NCBI RefSeq assembly: GCF_026626335.1
Contig: NZ_JAPNTZ010000015.1
Span: forward strand, 62,001-126,000
Source of the DNA: Paractinoplanes pyxinae
GTDB lineage: Bacteria > Actinomycetota > Actinomycetes > Mycobacteriales > Micromonosporaceae
Direction of reading: 5' to 3'
DNA length: 64,000 nucleotides
Shown here: positions 8,633-16,386 of the stretch, piece after piece
Layout: each line of letters starts with the position of its first letter
How positions within the stretch are numbered: the first letter of the stretch is position 1
Notes under the pieces: generated by a model
Database searches by the model: none
Told to the model about the DNA's origin: nothing
The model's input: the letters and a program-made list of their open reading frames with translations, nothing else
Made by a program: the position numbers and the translations under genes

Positions 8633-10193
8633 TGCTCTCCTTCACCCTCATCGCCAGCAGGGCGATGTCGTCGGATGCAGCGGCGCTGCTGCTCAGGTCG
8701 TCCACCAGCGTCTGCACCGGCGCGTCGCGCAGCCGGTCGAGGGCCCGGGCCAGCCCGTCCTGCTCGAACATGAGCCCGTCGCCGTCGCGGCTCTCGGTCA
8801 GCCCGTCGGTGAACATCACCAGCGTGTCGCCTTGTTCCATGCGAAGGGTCGAGGAGCCCAGCTGCGGAAGATCGAGAATTCCCAGGGGTACGCCGCCCCC
8901 GGCGCCCCTTGCGGCGTCCGACCCGCCTCGCATGATCACCGGGGCCGGATGGCCGGCCGACGTCCACTCCACGGCCCAGCCGTTGTCGTGCGGTGTCAGC
9001 AGGGCCACCGCGGCGGTGATGAACCGCCACGAGCCGTTCAGCCGCAGCCGCGAGTTGAGCCGGGTCAGGGCCCGCCGCGGCGACGACCCCTCCTGCAGCA
9101 GCGCGGCCAGGGTGTGCCGGGCCATGCCGGTCAGCGCGGCCGCGTCAACGCCACGCCCGCACACATCACCGATCAGCGCGGCCACCGTGCCGTCGTCGCG
9201 CACCACCACGTCGTAGAAGTCGCCGCCGACTTCGAGCACCCGGTCGCCGACGGTGTACGAGGCGGCCAGTTCGAGGCCGGCGGGGCGGGGCAGCCGGGTC
9301 GGCAGCAGGTGCTGCTGCATCCGCATGACCTCCTGCCGGCGCTGCTCGTACTGGGTGCTGTTGTCGATGGCCAGGGCGGCCCGGGCGGCCAGGTCGCGCA
9401 GGAACGACAGCGGGGGGATCCGCTCGGCGGGCCGGTCGAACAGGAACACCAGCCGCCCGATGACCCGGCCCCGGGCGCGCAGCTCCAGGGCGTACTCGGC
9501 CGGCTCGGCCAGCTGCCGCACCGCGTCCGGGTCGCGCAGCAGCGCGCCCAGCCGCCGCATGTCGACGTGCACGGCGCCGCGCAGCACCGGCTTGCCGTCC
9601 TCGTACACGAAAACCAGACAGCCCTCGGCGATCGCGGGCACGGCCATGCGCGGCACCCGGTACATCGTCTGCTCGGTGTCCAGGACGGCGTCCATCTGCA
9701 GCGACGCCTCGGCCAGCAGCGCGTCGCGCACCTGCTGCTCCTGGTCGCCGCGCACCTCGGACAGCCGCCGCACGGCCTCGTGCGTGACCTCGACGACCTG
9801 GGCCAGGCACTGGCCGACGAACGTGACATCGGCCGTGTCGTCCACCGCGACCAGGATGGTTCCGCCGGCCTCGCCCGGCTGCTCGAACCGGGCCGCCACG
9901 ACCCGTGTGGCGCCGCACTCGCGCAGTTCGCCGGTCGCGTCGATCACCTGCACCGGGCCGGCCTGGCCGGGCGCCAGCCGCTCGGCCAGCTCCTGCAGGT
10001 CACTCGTGAGGGGCAGACCCTTCCACCGGTACGCGAGGACACCGTCACCGCGTGGGGCGTGGCGCAGCCCCCATACCGCCCGGACGCCCGGCAACTCCTG
10101 CAACGGGGGCAGCACCAGCTCGGCCAGCTGCTCGCGCGAGCCGATCGTCACGGCCGCGCCCCAGAGACGGTGCAGCGCCGCCGCCCACTCCAC
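8622..10193 (-). CDS. GAF-SpoIIE/PP2C-type serine/threonine phosphatase
   Basis: RsbU/SpoIIE-like phosphatase (523 aa) of the kind that dephosphorylates anti-sigma-factor antagonists in partner-switching stress pathways. The N-terminal ~290 residues look like GAF-type sensor modules (one ends in RDLAARAALAIDNSTQYEQR). A linker with RMQQHLLPTRLP, typical just before SpoIIE domains, leads into the PP2C fold: VGGDFYDVV, IGDVCGRGVDAA, TAAVALL, TSAGHPAPV, LVMFTDGLTESR and DDIALLAMRV. The metal-binding aspartates are present. Start GTG 10193 is chosen because earlier codons run into the neighbouring gene. The operon with the receiver gene suggests a light- or redox-responsive output (inference). 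Confidence 0.87.
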   Translation of the reverse strand: MEWAAALHRLWGAAVTIGSREQLAELVLPPLQELPGVRAVWGLRHAPRGDGVLAYRWKGLPLTSDLQELAERLAPGQAGPVQVIDATGELRECGATRVVAARFEQPGEAGGTILVAVDDTADVTFVGQCLAQVVEVTHEAVRRLSEVRGDQEQQVRDALLAEASLQMDAVLDTEQTMYRVPRMAVPAIAEGCLVFVYEDGKPVLRGAVHVDMRRLGALLRDPDAVRQLAEPAEYALELRARGRVIGRLVFLFDRPAERIPPLSFLRDLAARAALAIDNSTQYEQRRQEVMRMQQHLLPTRLPRPAGLELAASYTVGDRVLEVGGDFYDVVVRDDGTVAALIGDVCGRGVDAAALTGMARHTLAALLQEGSSPRRALTRLNSRLRLNGSWRFITAAVALLTPHDNGWAVEWTSAGHPAPVIMRGGSDAARGAGGGVPLGILDLPQLGSSTLRMEQGDTLVMFTDGLTESRDGDGLMFEQDGLARALDRLRDAPVQTLVDDLSSSAAASDDIALLAMRVKESSGD

Positions 10194-10224
10194 CGCCCCA
10201 CCCCCATCGCTTGCCTGCCTGCAA

Positions 10225-11070
10225 CTATCGCTCGCCGGGGATGATCCTGTCAGCCAGCCAATGGGCCACTTCGGCGGGGTACGGGGCGGGCGGGCTGAGC
10301 ACGAAATGGCGGAACCCGGCGTCCAGCGAGCGGGCGATCGCGTCCCGGGTCGCCTGCGGGCGCTCGTAGTCGACACCGAAGTGCACCGAGCGCACGATCT
10401 GCGCCGGGTCGCGGCCGATCTCGGCGCAGTAGCGGTCGAGCAGCGCGCTGCGGCTCACCACGTCGTCGTGGTCGCCGCCCGGGATGTTCCAGATGTCGGC
10501 GTGCCGGGCCGCCACGCGCAGGGTGGCGGCGGAACGCCCGCCGATCAGCACGGGCGGCACGCGTACGGGCTTGGGGTTGCCGAACGCCCCGGTGAGCCCC
10601 TTGTAGTCGAACGGCGCCGGCTCGGTCCAGAGCTTTCTGATGACCGTGCACGCCTCGTCCAGGGCGGCCACGGCGTCGGCGGTGGCCACGAACGGCAGGC
10701 CGTGCGCGTCGTACTCGCGCCGCCCGAGCGGATGGTCCGGCCGCGATCCGACGCCGATGCCGAACTGCAGCCGCCCACCCGCGATCACGTCGACGGTGGT
10801 GGCGATCTTGGCGAGCATCGCCGGTGGCCGGAACCGGTTGCTGGTCACCAGCACGCCCAGCTCGAGCCGCGTCGTCTGCGCGGCCAGGGCGGCCAGCAGG
10901 GTCCAGCCCTCCAGGACCGGCCCGTCGAGGTCCCCGCCGATGGGCATGAGGTGGTCGAACACCCAGGCGTGGTCGATCGCCTCCACCGCATCGGCCTCCC
11001 GCCACACCCGCAGAACGTCGTCGTAGCTGACGTTCATGGGCGCCGTCATGATCCCGAAGGTGGGTTTCAC
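10225..11070 (-). CDS. LLM class (F420/flavin-dependent) oxidoreductase
   Basis: Luciferase-like monooxygenase fold protein (281 aa), probably F420- or FMN-dependent. Family features: N-terminal strand TFGIMTAP, WVFDHLMPIGG, LGVLVTSNRFRPPAMLAKIATTVDVIAGGRLQFGIGVG (shown here as separate conserved blocks), VPPVLIGG and LRVAARHADIWN. GTG 11070 overlaps the stop of the upstream alpha/beta hydrolase in GTGA, so the two are coupled. Substrate unknown. The extension toward 11505 in this frame lies inside the hydrolase gene and was excluded. Confidence 0.88.
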   Translation of the reverse strand: MKPTFGIMTAPMNVSYDDVLRVWREADAVEAIDHAWVFDHLMPIGGDLDGPVLEGWTLLAALAAQTTRLELGVLVTSNRFRPPAMLAKIATTVDVIAGGRLQFGIGVGSRPDHPLGRREYDAHGLPFVATADAVAALDEACTVIRKLWTEPAPFDYKGLTGAFGNPKPVRVPPVLIGGRSAATLRVAARHADIWNIPGGDHDDVVSRSALLDRYCAEIGRDPAQIVRSVHFGVDYERPQATRDAIARSLDAGFRHFVLSPPAPYPAEVAHWLADRIIPGER

Positions 11071-11852
11071 TTCGATTCCCCCGGTACGGGCTTCCCGTTC
11101 AGGAAGTCGACGGTGATCCGCTGGATGAGCGCGACCCGCTCCGGGTCCTCGTCGGTGGTCTCGGCGACACCGGCGCCGACGATGCCCCCGAGGGAGTGCT
11201 CGGCGCCGGGCAGGGTGACCAGCGTCTTCGGGCCTGGGCTGTCGTGGAAGGCGTCGGTGAACCAGTCCGGTCCCCGCGTGGTGAGCAGCGACTGGTCGCG
11301 GTCGCCGGCGACGATCAGGGCCGGGGTGGTCATGGTGCTGAAGTCGGGGTTCATGAAGTCGAAGTGCTCGACGGCGAACGGGCTGAGGTCGGCCCCGCCC
11401 CGGCCCGGGACGGCCAGCAGGACGCCGGCGGTGACGCGAGGGTCGGGCTTCCCGGGGCCGTTGACGCCGGCGCCGAGCAGCATGCTGGCCGTCTGGGCGC
11501 CCCACGAGTGCCCGGCGACGGCGATGCGGGTGTGGTCGAGCGGGCGGTCGGTGAGCTCGTCGAGGCGGTCGAGGATCCGGGTCAGGTCCTCGGCGCGGCT
11601 GCGCCAGATGAGCGGCGTACGCGGGTCGTCCGGCGCGAGGCCGACGGTGCGCGAGTCGAGGTGGGTCGGCTGCACGACGAGGAAGCCGGCGGACGCCCAG
11701 TGGTCGGCGAGCGGCGCGTAGCCGTCCATCGACCAGCCGAAGCCGTGCGAGAACACGACGACGGGCAGGGCGGTGGCGCTCTGAGCCGGCGCCGTGACGC
11801 GCACCTGCAGCTCACCGAGGCGAAGGGGTTTGACGGAGACAATCGTATTCAC
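11067..11852 (-). CDS. Alpha/beta hydrolase (chlorophyllase/PAF-acetylhydrolase-like)
   Basis: Serine hydrolase of about 261 aa. It shows the oxyanion-loop motif VVFSHGFGWSMDG, the nucleophile elbow AGHSWGAQT, an acid region IVAGDRDQSL and a late histidine in PGAEHSLGG, giving a complete Ser-Asp-His triad. These features match the dienelactone hydrolase / platelet-activating-factor acetylhydrolase-like group; the substrate is not predictable. I prefer GTG 11852 because GGGAG lies 6 nt upstream; GTG 11867 is also in frame. A large inverted-repeat operator lies just upstream, and the gene is coupled to the LLM oxidoreductase downstream. Confidence 0.83.
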   Translation of the reverse strand: MNTIVSVKPLRLGELQVRVTAPAQSATALPVVVFSHGFGWSMDGYAPLADHWASAGFLVVQPTHLDSRTVGLAPDDPRTPLIWRSRAEDLTRILDRLDELTDRPLDHTRIAVAGHSWGAQTASMLLGAGVNGPGKPDPRVTAGVLLAVPGRGGADLSPFAVEHFDFMNPDFSTMTTPALIVAGDRDQSLLTTRGPDWFTDAFHDSPGPKTLVTLPGAEHSLGGIVGAGVAETTDEDPERVALIQRITVDFLNGKPVPGESK

Positions 11853-11869
11853 TTGCTGCTCCCGCACTT

Positions 11870-11913
11870 AATCGGAACGTTGCTCCGCAAACATACGGAG
11901 CACTGTTCCGATT
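11870..11913. promoter_or_regulatory. 44-bp double palindrome, probable repressor operator
   Basis: Outer arms AATCGGAAC (11870-11878) and GTTCCGATT (11905-11913) are exact reverse complements, as are inner arms TGCTCCG (11881-11887) and CGGAGCA (11896-11902). The centre is CAAACATA. The element can also be read as two tandem 15-bp near-palindromes, each CGGA-R-C..TG-Y-TCCG. It lies 18 nt upstream of the hydrolase start and is TetR-operator-like. A TetR gene starts 416 bp away; that link is only inference. Confidence 0.6.
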
Positions 11914-12054
11914 GACAAGGTTTTCCGCTGTGAGGCAGACGACCATGACGTACGCGCCGGCGTCGCCGCTTCAGCGCTCGCGTCCGCACTCGAAGCCGGC
12001 GCCGCCTGCAGGGCGGACGCGCTGACGATGGGCTGCGGCGCTCGCCAGTTCCGG

Positions 12055-12150
12055 GGCGCGTTCGTCGGGCGATGCGAACTGGGCGTCGATCTGCCGCAGC
12101 CGGGCGATGTTCAGGTCGAGCACGGTGACGTCGGCCCCCAGCCCGATGGG
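12055..12150 (-). pseudogene. Alanine dehydrogenase fragment (relic)
   Basis: Read on the minus strand, this stretch encodes PIGLGADVTVLDLN followed by IARLRQIDAQF, which closely matches the NAD-binding Rossmann segment of alanine dehydrogenase (the ATVTVLDINIDKLRQLDAEF region of the mycobacterial enzyme). The similarity ends within about 10 codons on either side and the frame stops at 11971, so only a scrap of the gene remains. The identification rests on about 25 residues recognised by eye. Confidence 0.5.
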
Positions 12151-12328
12151 GCGCTGGATCCCCCTAGTTGCACCCCTACCGGGTGCGATGCGCTCGGCTC
12201 ATTTCTGACGCAGTGTCGGCGCCGACCCAGGCGAAGGGGCCCGCGACGCGTCGCCTTGCGCATGGCATGCTGGTAAGCGGAGCGTCGTTCTAAGACCTGG
12301 CGGTGGTCTTTCATGAGGAGGAGCGCAG

Positions 12329-12886
12329 GTGGCGGGCAAGCGGGCGGATGCCCGGCGCAACGAGGAGTCGCTGCTGGACGCGGCGGCGGCCGTGTTCGTG
12401 GCGGCCGGGGTCGAGGCGCCGGTGCGCGACATCGCGGCCAAAGCGGGCGTCGGCATGGGCACGATCTACCGGCACTTCCCCACCCGGGCCGACCTGATCA
12501 TCGCCGTGTACCGGCATCAGGTGGAAGCCTGCGCGGCGGCCGGCCCCGCTCTGCTCGAGTCGAGCTCCACCCCGTACGCCGCCCTGGGCCGGTGGATCGG
12601 CCTGTTCGTCGACTTCCTGGTCACCAAGCACGGCCTGGCCGCCGTCCTGCAGTCCGACCAGGCCGGCTTCGAGGCCCTTCATAGCTACTTCATCGACCGC
12701 CTGGTGCCGGTGTGCGCCCAGCTGATCGACGCCGCCGCCACAGCCGGCCAGATCCGTACCGACGTCGAAGCGCTCACCCTGATGCGCGGTGTCGGCAACT
12801 TGTGCATCGGCGCCGAACACGACGTGCGCTACGACGCCCGCAAGATGGTCGAGGTGCTGATCGCCGGCCTGCGCGTCCAGCCGTGA
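12329..12886 (+). CDS. TetR/AcrR family transcriptional regulator
   Basis: One-component repressor (185 aa). The N-terminal helix-turn-helix (VRDIAAKAGVGMGTIYRHFP) is a textbook TetR DNA-binding domain, and the rest is an all-helical ligand/dimerisation domain. GTG 12329 follows a good ribosome-binding site (GAGGAG, 12315-12320). The nearest operator-like DNA is the double palindrome at 11870, upstream of a hydrolase gene; the intervening DNA holds only an alanine dehydrogenase relic, so the regulator's own target may have been lost or may lie there. Confidence 0.92.
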   Translation: MAGKRADARRNEESLLDAAAAVFVAAGVEAPVRDIAAKAGVGMGTIYRHFPTRADLIIAVYRHQVEACAAAGPALLESSSTPYAALGRWIGLFVDFLVTKHGLAAVLQSDQAGFEALHSYFIDRLVPVCAQLIDAAATAGQIRTDVEALTLMRGVGNLCIGAEHDVRYDARKMVEVLIAGLRVQP

Positions 12887-13025
12887 CGGCCGTTGCGCGC
12901 ACGATCGCGGACGTTCGCGAATCCGGGGCTCCGGGGCTCCGCGGGAATCGAGTCATGGCCGTCAAGCAATGGCTCGGCCGGCGTCAGCGGCCAACTGCTC
13001 ACCGGAGTCGGCCCGGTGAGGATGC

Positions 13026-13805
13026 TCAGGCGGCGGCGGTGATCAGGCGCAAAGCGCCCTCGCGTTCGGCCTGCCGGCGCAGGTACCCGTACGCCCGATC
13101 CCAGGCCCCGCTGCTCAGGTCCCGCTCGAGACGGGCAAGGCCCCGCTGAACCGCGCCCGGGTCGGTCAGAACCAGACCGGACGTGGCGGCGCGTACCTCC
13201 GGGCGCAGGAAAGCTTCGGGGCGGGCGTAGAACGCTTCACCGAACCCGTCGGTGCAGTCGCGGGGCACGGGCACCACGTCGACGCGGACCTCGGCGCTGC
13301 CGTCGGCGAGGGCGCCTGTCACCTGATCCAGCGTCGGGAACCGCGCCTGCTCAACGGCGACGATTTCGGGGATGTAGTCGGCCAGCCAGAATTGCCGCAA
13401 TGCCGGGGCGTCGAGGGTAAGCACGATGACCGGCCCGCGGCTCACCCGCCGCATCTCGCGCAGCCCTCGATCCACGTCACCCCACTGGTGCACGGTCAGC
13501 ACTGCCATGGCTGCGTCGAAGCTGTCGTCGTCGAACGGCAGGTGCTCCGCCGCAGCGTCAATCGCCGGCGCCGCTGCGGCCGGACGCTGAGCACGCATGG
13601 CCGCCGACGGTTCGACGGCCGACACGTAACGGTCAGCCGGCTCGTACGACCCGGTGCCCGCCCCGACGTTGAGCACAGTTCGGCTGACACCGAGCGCCCC
13701 ATGCACCTGAGCCGCGATCCGCCGGTCCGGCCGGCGTACGGATGCGTAGCGCGCGCCGTGCCGCTCGTAGTCGAAATCGCCGGCCGGGCGTTCTCGAGCT
13801 GTCAC
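13026..13805 (-). CDS. Class I SAM-dependent methyltransferase
   Basis: Soluble methyltransferase (259 aa). Motif I is VLNVGAGTGSYE, followed by the acidic SAM-ribose position in AVEPSAAM, motif II/III region AEHLPFDDDSFDAAMAVLTV, and VSRGPVIVLTLD. It belongs to the Methyltransf_11 type; substrate unknown. GTG 13805 overlaps, in GTGA, the stop of a 63-codon open frame directly upstream, which could mean coupling to a small gene. TCAATT lies 5 nt upstream and could instead provide a leaderless start. Confidence 0.85.
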   Translation of the reverse strand: MTARERPAGDFDYERHGARYASVRRPDRRIAAQVHGALGVSRTVLNVGAGTGSYEPADRYVSAVEPSAAMRAQRPAAAAPAIDAAAEHLPFDDDSFDAAMAVLTVHQWGDVDRGLREMRRVSRGPVIVLTLDAPALRQFWLADYIPEIVAVEQARFPTLDQVTGALADGSAEVRVDVVPVPRDCTDGFGEAFYARPEAFLRPEVRAATSGLVLTDPGAVQRGLARLERDLSSGAWDRAYGYLRRQAEREGALRLITAAA

Positions 13806-13993
13806 GAACCAATTGAATCCGCTGCGCTTCGACCTACCGGACGGCCACCCCAGGAGCCCTCAGCGTCGCCGATCGACTGGCCGGACGCATCGCCGCCACC
13901 GTCGCTCCAGGAGGAACGGCTACCGAAGCTGATCACATAGTCCGCGTCAGAATCGATTTCGGGGGGCCGGATGCTCGCGATTCCGGGCCCCAC
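13802..13993 (-). CDS. Possible small ORF coupled to the methyltransferase
   Basis: A 63-codon open frame starting at GTG 13993 whose TGA overlaps the methyltransferase start by four bases. The predicted peptide is rich in Gly, Ser and Asp and includes DADYVISFGSRSSW. I do not recognise it. Third-position GC is only about two thirds, below neighbouring genes, and no ribosome-binding site is evident, so it may be chance. The rest of 13994-14131 shows nothing coding. Confidence 0.25.
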   Translation of the reverse strand: MGPGIASIRPPEIDSDADYVISFGSRSSWSDGGGDASGQSIGDAEGSWGGRPVGRSAADSIGS

Positions 13994-14131
13994 GCTGCCG
14001 GGGCCGCAATGGTGTGAGCAGCGGTGGCGCGAGTGGGTTGACCACCCGCTGGTACCGGCGGCTGTTCGCGCGTCGCCCTGCTTGAGGGAACCGGGCGAGT
14101 AGCCGCCCGGTGTCCGGGGTAACGATGACTC

Positions 14132-14530
14132 GTGCCTTTGGACAGATTCCCGCTGAGAGCGTCGATCGCCGTCTCCGACATCGCGACGGCAGTCGAGTTC
14201 TACGAAGGGAAGCTGGGGTTGCGGGCGCTGCAGTCCGGCCCGAGCGCCACCATCCCCGACGGCGGCCGCGTCTACGGCTCGGCCGGCCGGCCGGCTCTGA
14301 ACGTCTACCAGTCGGCGACGGCGGGCAGATCTCCGGCAACCCTCGTCACTTGGTACGTCGACGACCTGGATCAGCTGGTCGACGAGCTCACCGCAGCGGG
14401 CGTCGAGATCGTCCGTTACGACGGGCTCGAGCACGACGCGAGGGGCATCACCCCACGCGCCGGCGGCGGCCGCCTCGCGTGGTTGCGGGACCCGGACGGC
14501 AACATCCTGGCCCTGGAATCCGACGTCTGA
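14132..14530 (+). CDS. VOC family protein (glyoxalase/bleomycin-resistance fold)
   Basis: Small dioxygenase-fold protein (132 aa) with the paired beta-alpha-beta-beta-beta modules of the VOC superfamily: IAVSDIATAVEFYEGKLGL at the N-terminus and LVTWYVDDLDQLVDELTAAG in the second module, ending in WLRDPDGNILALE, the usual metal-ligand/end motif. Function could be isomerase, thiol transferase or drug binding; not resolvable. GTG 14132 follows AACGAT at 5 nt. It stands alone between the methyltransferase and a repeat region. Confidence 0.85.
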   Translation: MPLDRFPLRASIAVSDIATAVEFYEGKLGLRALQSGPSATIPDGGRVYGSAGRPALNVYQSATAGRSPATLVTWYVDDLDQLVDELTAAGVEIVRYDGLEHDARGITPRAGGGRLAWLRDPDGNILALESDV

Positions 14531-14708
14531 GCCGAACTCGACCGCTGGTCCGCACGCCGACGATCGCATAAGACGGTCGTTCGACGAGAACGTCCGACGC
14601 GCTCGAGTGGCGCCTTCGGGCATCAAGGTGGCGCGTTCCTGCTCCTCGGTGCTGAGGCGCCAGGGTGTGCACGTTCGCTCCTGCTGTAAATGCACGGTTC
14701 TGCTCGCG

Positions 14709-14873
14709 GTTGCGCGATCGCTCAATCGGCCGGGCGCGAAGGTGCGCGAACTTCAACTGCTCGGGGTTGCGCGATCGCTCGATCGGCCGGGCGCGAAGGT
14801 GCGCGAACTTGAACTGCGCGGTTCTGTTCGGGGTTGCGCGATCGCTCAATCGGCCGGGCGCGAAGGTGCGCGA
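14709..14873 (+). repeat. Three direct repeats of ~42 bp (period 56-67 bp)
   Basis: Copies start near 14709, 14765 and 14832. Each begins GGTTGCGCGATCGCTC and ends GGCGCGAAGGTGCGCGAA; they differ at one or two positions, with less conserved DNA between. The rest of 14531-14897 holds no convincing gene. The unit is not shared with the other arrays in this window. Confidence 0.8.
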
Positions 14874-14897
14874 ATCGGCATCGCGGGGGGTGTGCGA

Positions 14898-15239
14898 TCA
14901 GTCAAGATGTGCCACGTTGACGATCAGGGCGGCCACCACGGTCGCGAAGAAGACGACGGGGCCGATCAGGTTGCGGGAGCCGACGCGCAGGTGAGCGATC
15001 AGGGCGCCGATGAAGTACAGGACCACGCCGGCGGCGGCCAGCACGCCGAGCAGGGGCACGGCGAAACCGGCCAGGAGGCCGATTGTGCCGGCGGCCAGCA
15101 GCAGGCCCAGCACCGGAACCCACGTGCGCGGGATGCGTTTGATGTCGGCCTGTTTCTTCGGGTACTCGTGGCCGATCAGGTAGGTGACGGCGGCGCTGCC
15201 GGTGAAGACCGCGGCGATGATCGTGATGGCGGCGTACAT
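14898..15239 (-). CDS. DoxX-like four-helix membrane protein
   Basis: Small membrane protein (113 aa) with four hydrophobic helices: an N-terminal YAAITIIAAVFTGSAAVTYL, a short cytoplasmic stretch with HEYPKKQADIKRI, and three more helices ending in FATVVAALIVNVAHL. Length and pattern fit the DoxX-like family, whose members act with redox proteins in some bacteria. No partner gene is adjacent here. ATG 15239 is the natural start. Confidence 0.75.
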   Translation of the reverse strand: MYAAITIIAAVFTGSAAVTYLIGHEYPKKQADIKRIPRTWVPVLGLLLAAGTIGLLAGFAVPLLGVLAAAGVVLYFIGALIAHLRVGSRNLIGPVVFFATVVAALIVNVAHLD

Positions 15240-15264
15240 GCCGTCTGGACGAGACGGCGCTCGT

Positions 15265-16386
15265 TTATGTGACGGCCAGCTGGAACTGTTCGAAGCGGGT
15301 CAGCTCTTGCTCGATGGCGTCTTTGTGCTGAGCGCCGTCGTCCACCCACGTCCATTGCTGCACGAGCAGCCGGCCGGCGGCGCGGTCGGTCTTGAGGTCG
15401 ATCACGGCGGCGATCCGGTCACCCACGAGCACCGGCAGCGCGAAGTAGCCGTACTGGCGCTTGGCCTTCGGCAGGTACGCCTCGAACACGTGCTTGTAGC
15501 CGAACAGCAGCTCGAGCCGGTCCCGCTGGATGATCAACGGGTCGAACGGCGACAACACATGCACGTTTTCCGTCGCTTGATGCGCGTTGTCGAGCGTTTC
15601 CGGCGTCGCCCAGTGCTCGACCCCGGCCACCGTCAGAGGCTTCAACTGCCGACGCCGTACGCGCTGGCTGACCAGCGCCAGGACGGCGGGCTTCAGCTTC
15701 GGCGCGTGGAAACACACCGACGCCAGGCTGACCACCCCCTGCGCGCGTAGCGCCCGGTCGAGCCGGTACGCGAGTGCCTGCCGCGCGGTGGCCGGCCGCG
15801 GCGGTGTGGCCCAGCCGAAGTGCCGCTCCATCAGCTCGTACGTCTTGAGCATGCCGGCCCGTTCGCTGACGGTGAGCAACCCCCACTCGAAGGCGATCTC
15901 CAGGGCCAGCTTGGACGGTTTCCGGCTGGCCCACAGCCAGTCCTTGTCGACCAGCACGTCGTCGGTGATGTCGCGGATCGTCAGCGGCCCCGACTCGCGC
16001 ACCCGGGCCACCACCCGCCGCACGTCCTGCGGCGTGGCACTGCGGTGCCAGCTGCGCCACGGCCCGGTCCGCAACTCCTTCATGCGTGGCAGGAAAAACC
16101 GCATATCCTCCGACGGCGCGTACGACAGGGCATGGGTCCACACCTCGAAGACGCTCTTGTCCACGCTCTGCGCCTGCCGCAGGTCGGCCCGGCGATACCC
16201 CGGGATCCGGCTGAACAGGATGTGGTGGTGCGCGCGTTCGATCACGTGAATGGTGTCGATCTGCACGTACCCCAGATGCCGCACGGCCGCCGCCACCGCC
16301 TGCGGTCCCGCCCCGAACGGCTCCGACGTGTCGAGCCGCTGCGCGCGCAGCCAGATCCGTCTCGCGTCCTCGATCGATAGATGCAC
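15265..16386 (-). CDS. YcaQ-like winged-helix protein (HTH_42 family)
   Basis: Winged-helix DNA-binding protein (373 aa) of the HTH_42/YcaQ-AlkZ-like family, some of whose members are DNA glycosylases that unhook interstrand crosslinks. Recognisable blocks: LSIEDARRIWLRAQRLD at the N-terminus, HLGYVQIDTIHVIERAHHHILFSRI, ALSYAPSEDMRFF, and the late LSPFDPLIIQRDRLELLFGY with RQYGYFALPVLVGDRIAAVIDLK (quoted as separate blocks). The AlkZ catalytic Q-x-D/Q signature corresponds to VQIDTI. Start GTG 16386 is fixed by TATGTT exactly 6 nt upstream (leaderless). The open frame upstream of it is repeat DNA, not protein. Confidence 0.85.
   Translation of the reverse strand: MHLSIEDARRIWLRAQRLDTSEPFGAGPQAVAAAVRHLGYVQIDTIHVIERAHHHILFSRIPGYRRADLRQAQSVDKSVFEVWTHALSYAPSEDMRFFLPRMKELRTGPWRSWHRSATPQDVRRVVARVRESGPLTIRDITDDVLVDKDWLWASRKPSKLALEIAFEWGLLTVSERAGMLKTYELMERHFGWATPPRPATARQALAYRLDRALRAQGVVSLASVCFHAPKLKPAVLALVSQRVRRRQLKPLTVAGVEHWATPETLDNAHQATENVHVLSPFDPLIIQRDRLELLFGYKHVFEAYLPKAKRQYGYFALPVLVGDRIAAVIDLKTDRAAGRLLVQQWTWVDDGAQHKDAIEQELTRFEQFQLAVT

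Noticed and set aside
8577..11721. Long plus-strand frames opposite the phosphatase and LLM genes
   Set aside because: Antisense shadows in high-GC DNA; the opposite strand carries recognisable families with conserved motifs.
11196..11915. 239-codon plus-strand frame over the alpha/beta hydrolase
   Set aside because: Antisense to a gene with a complete catalytic triad; no family similarity.
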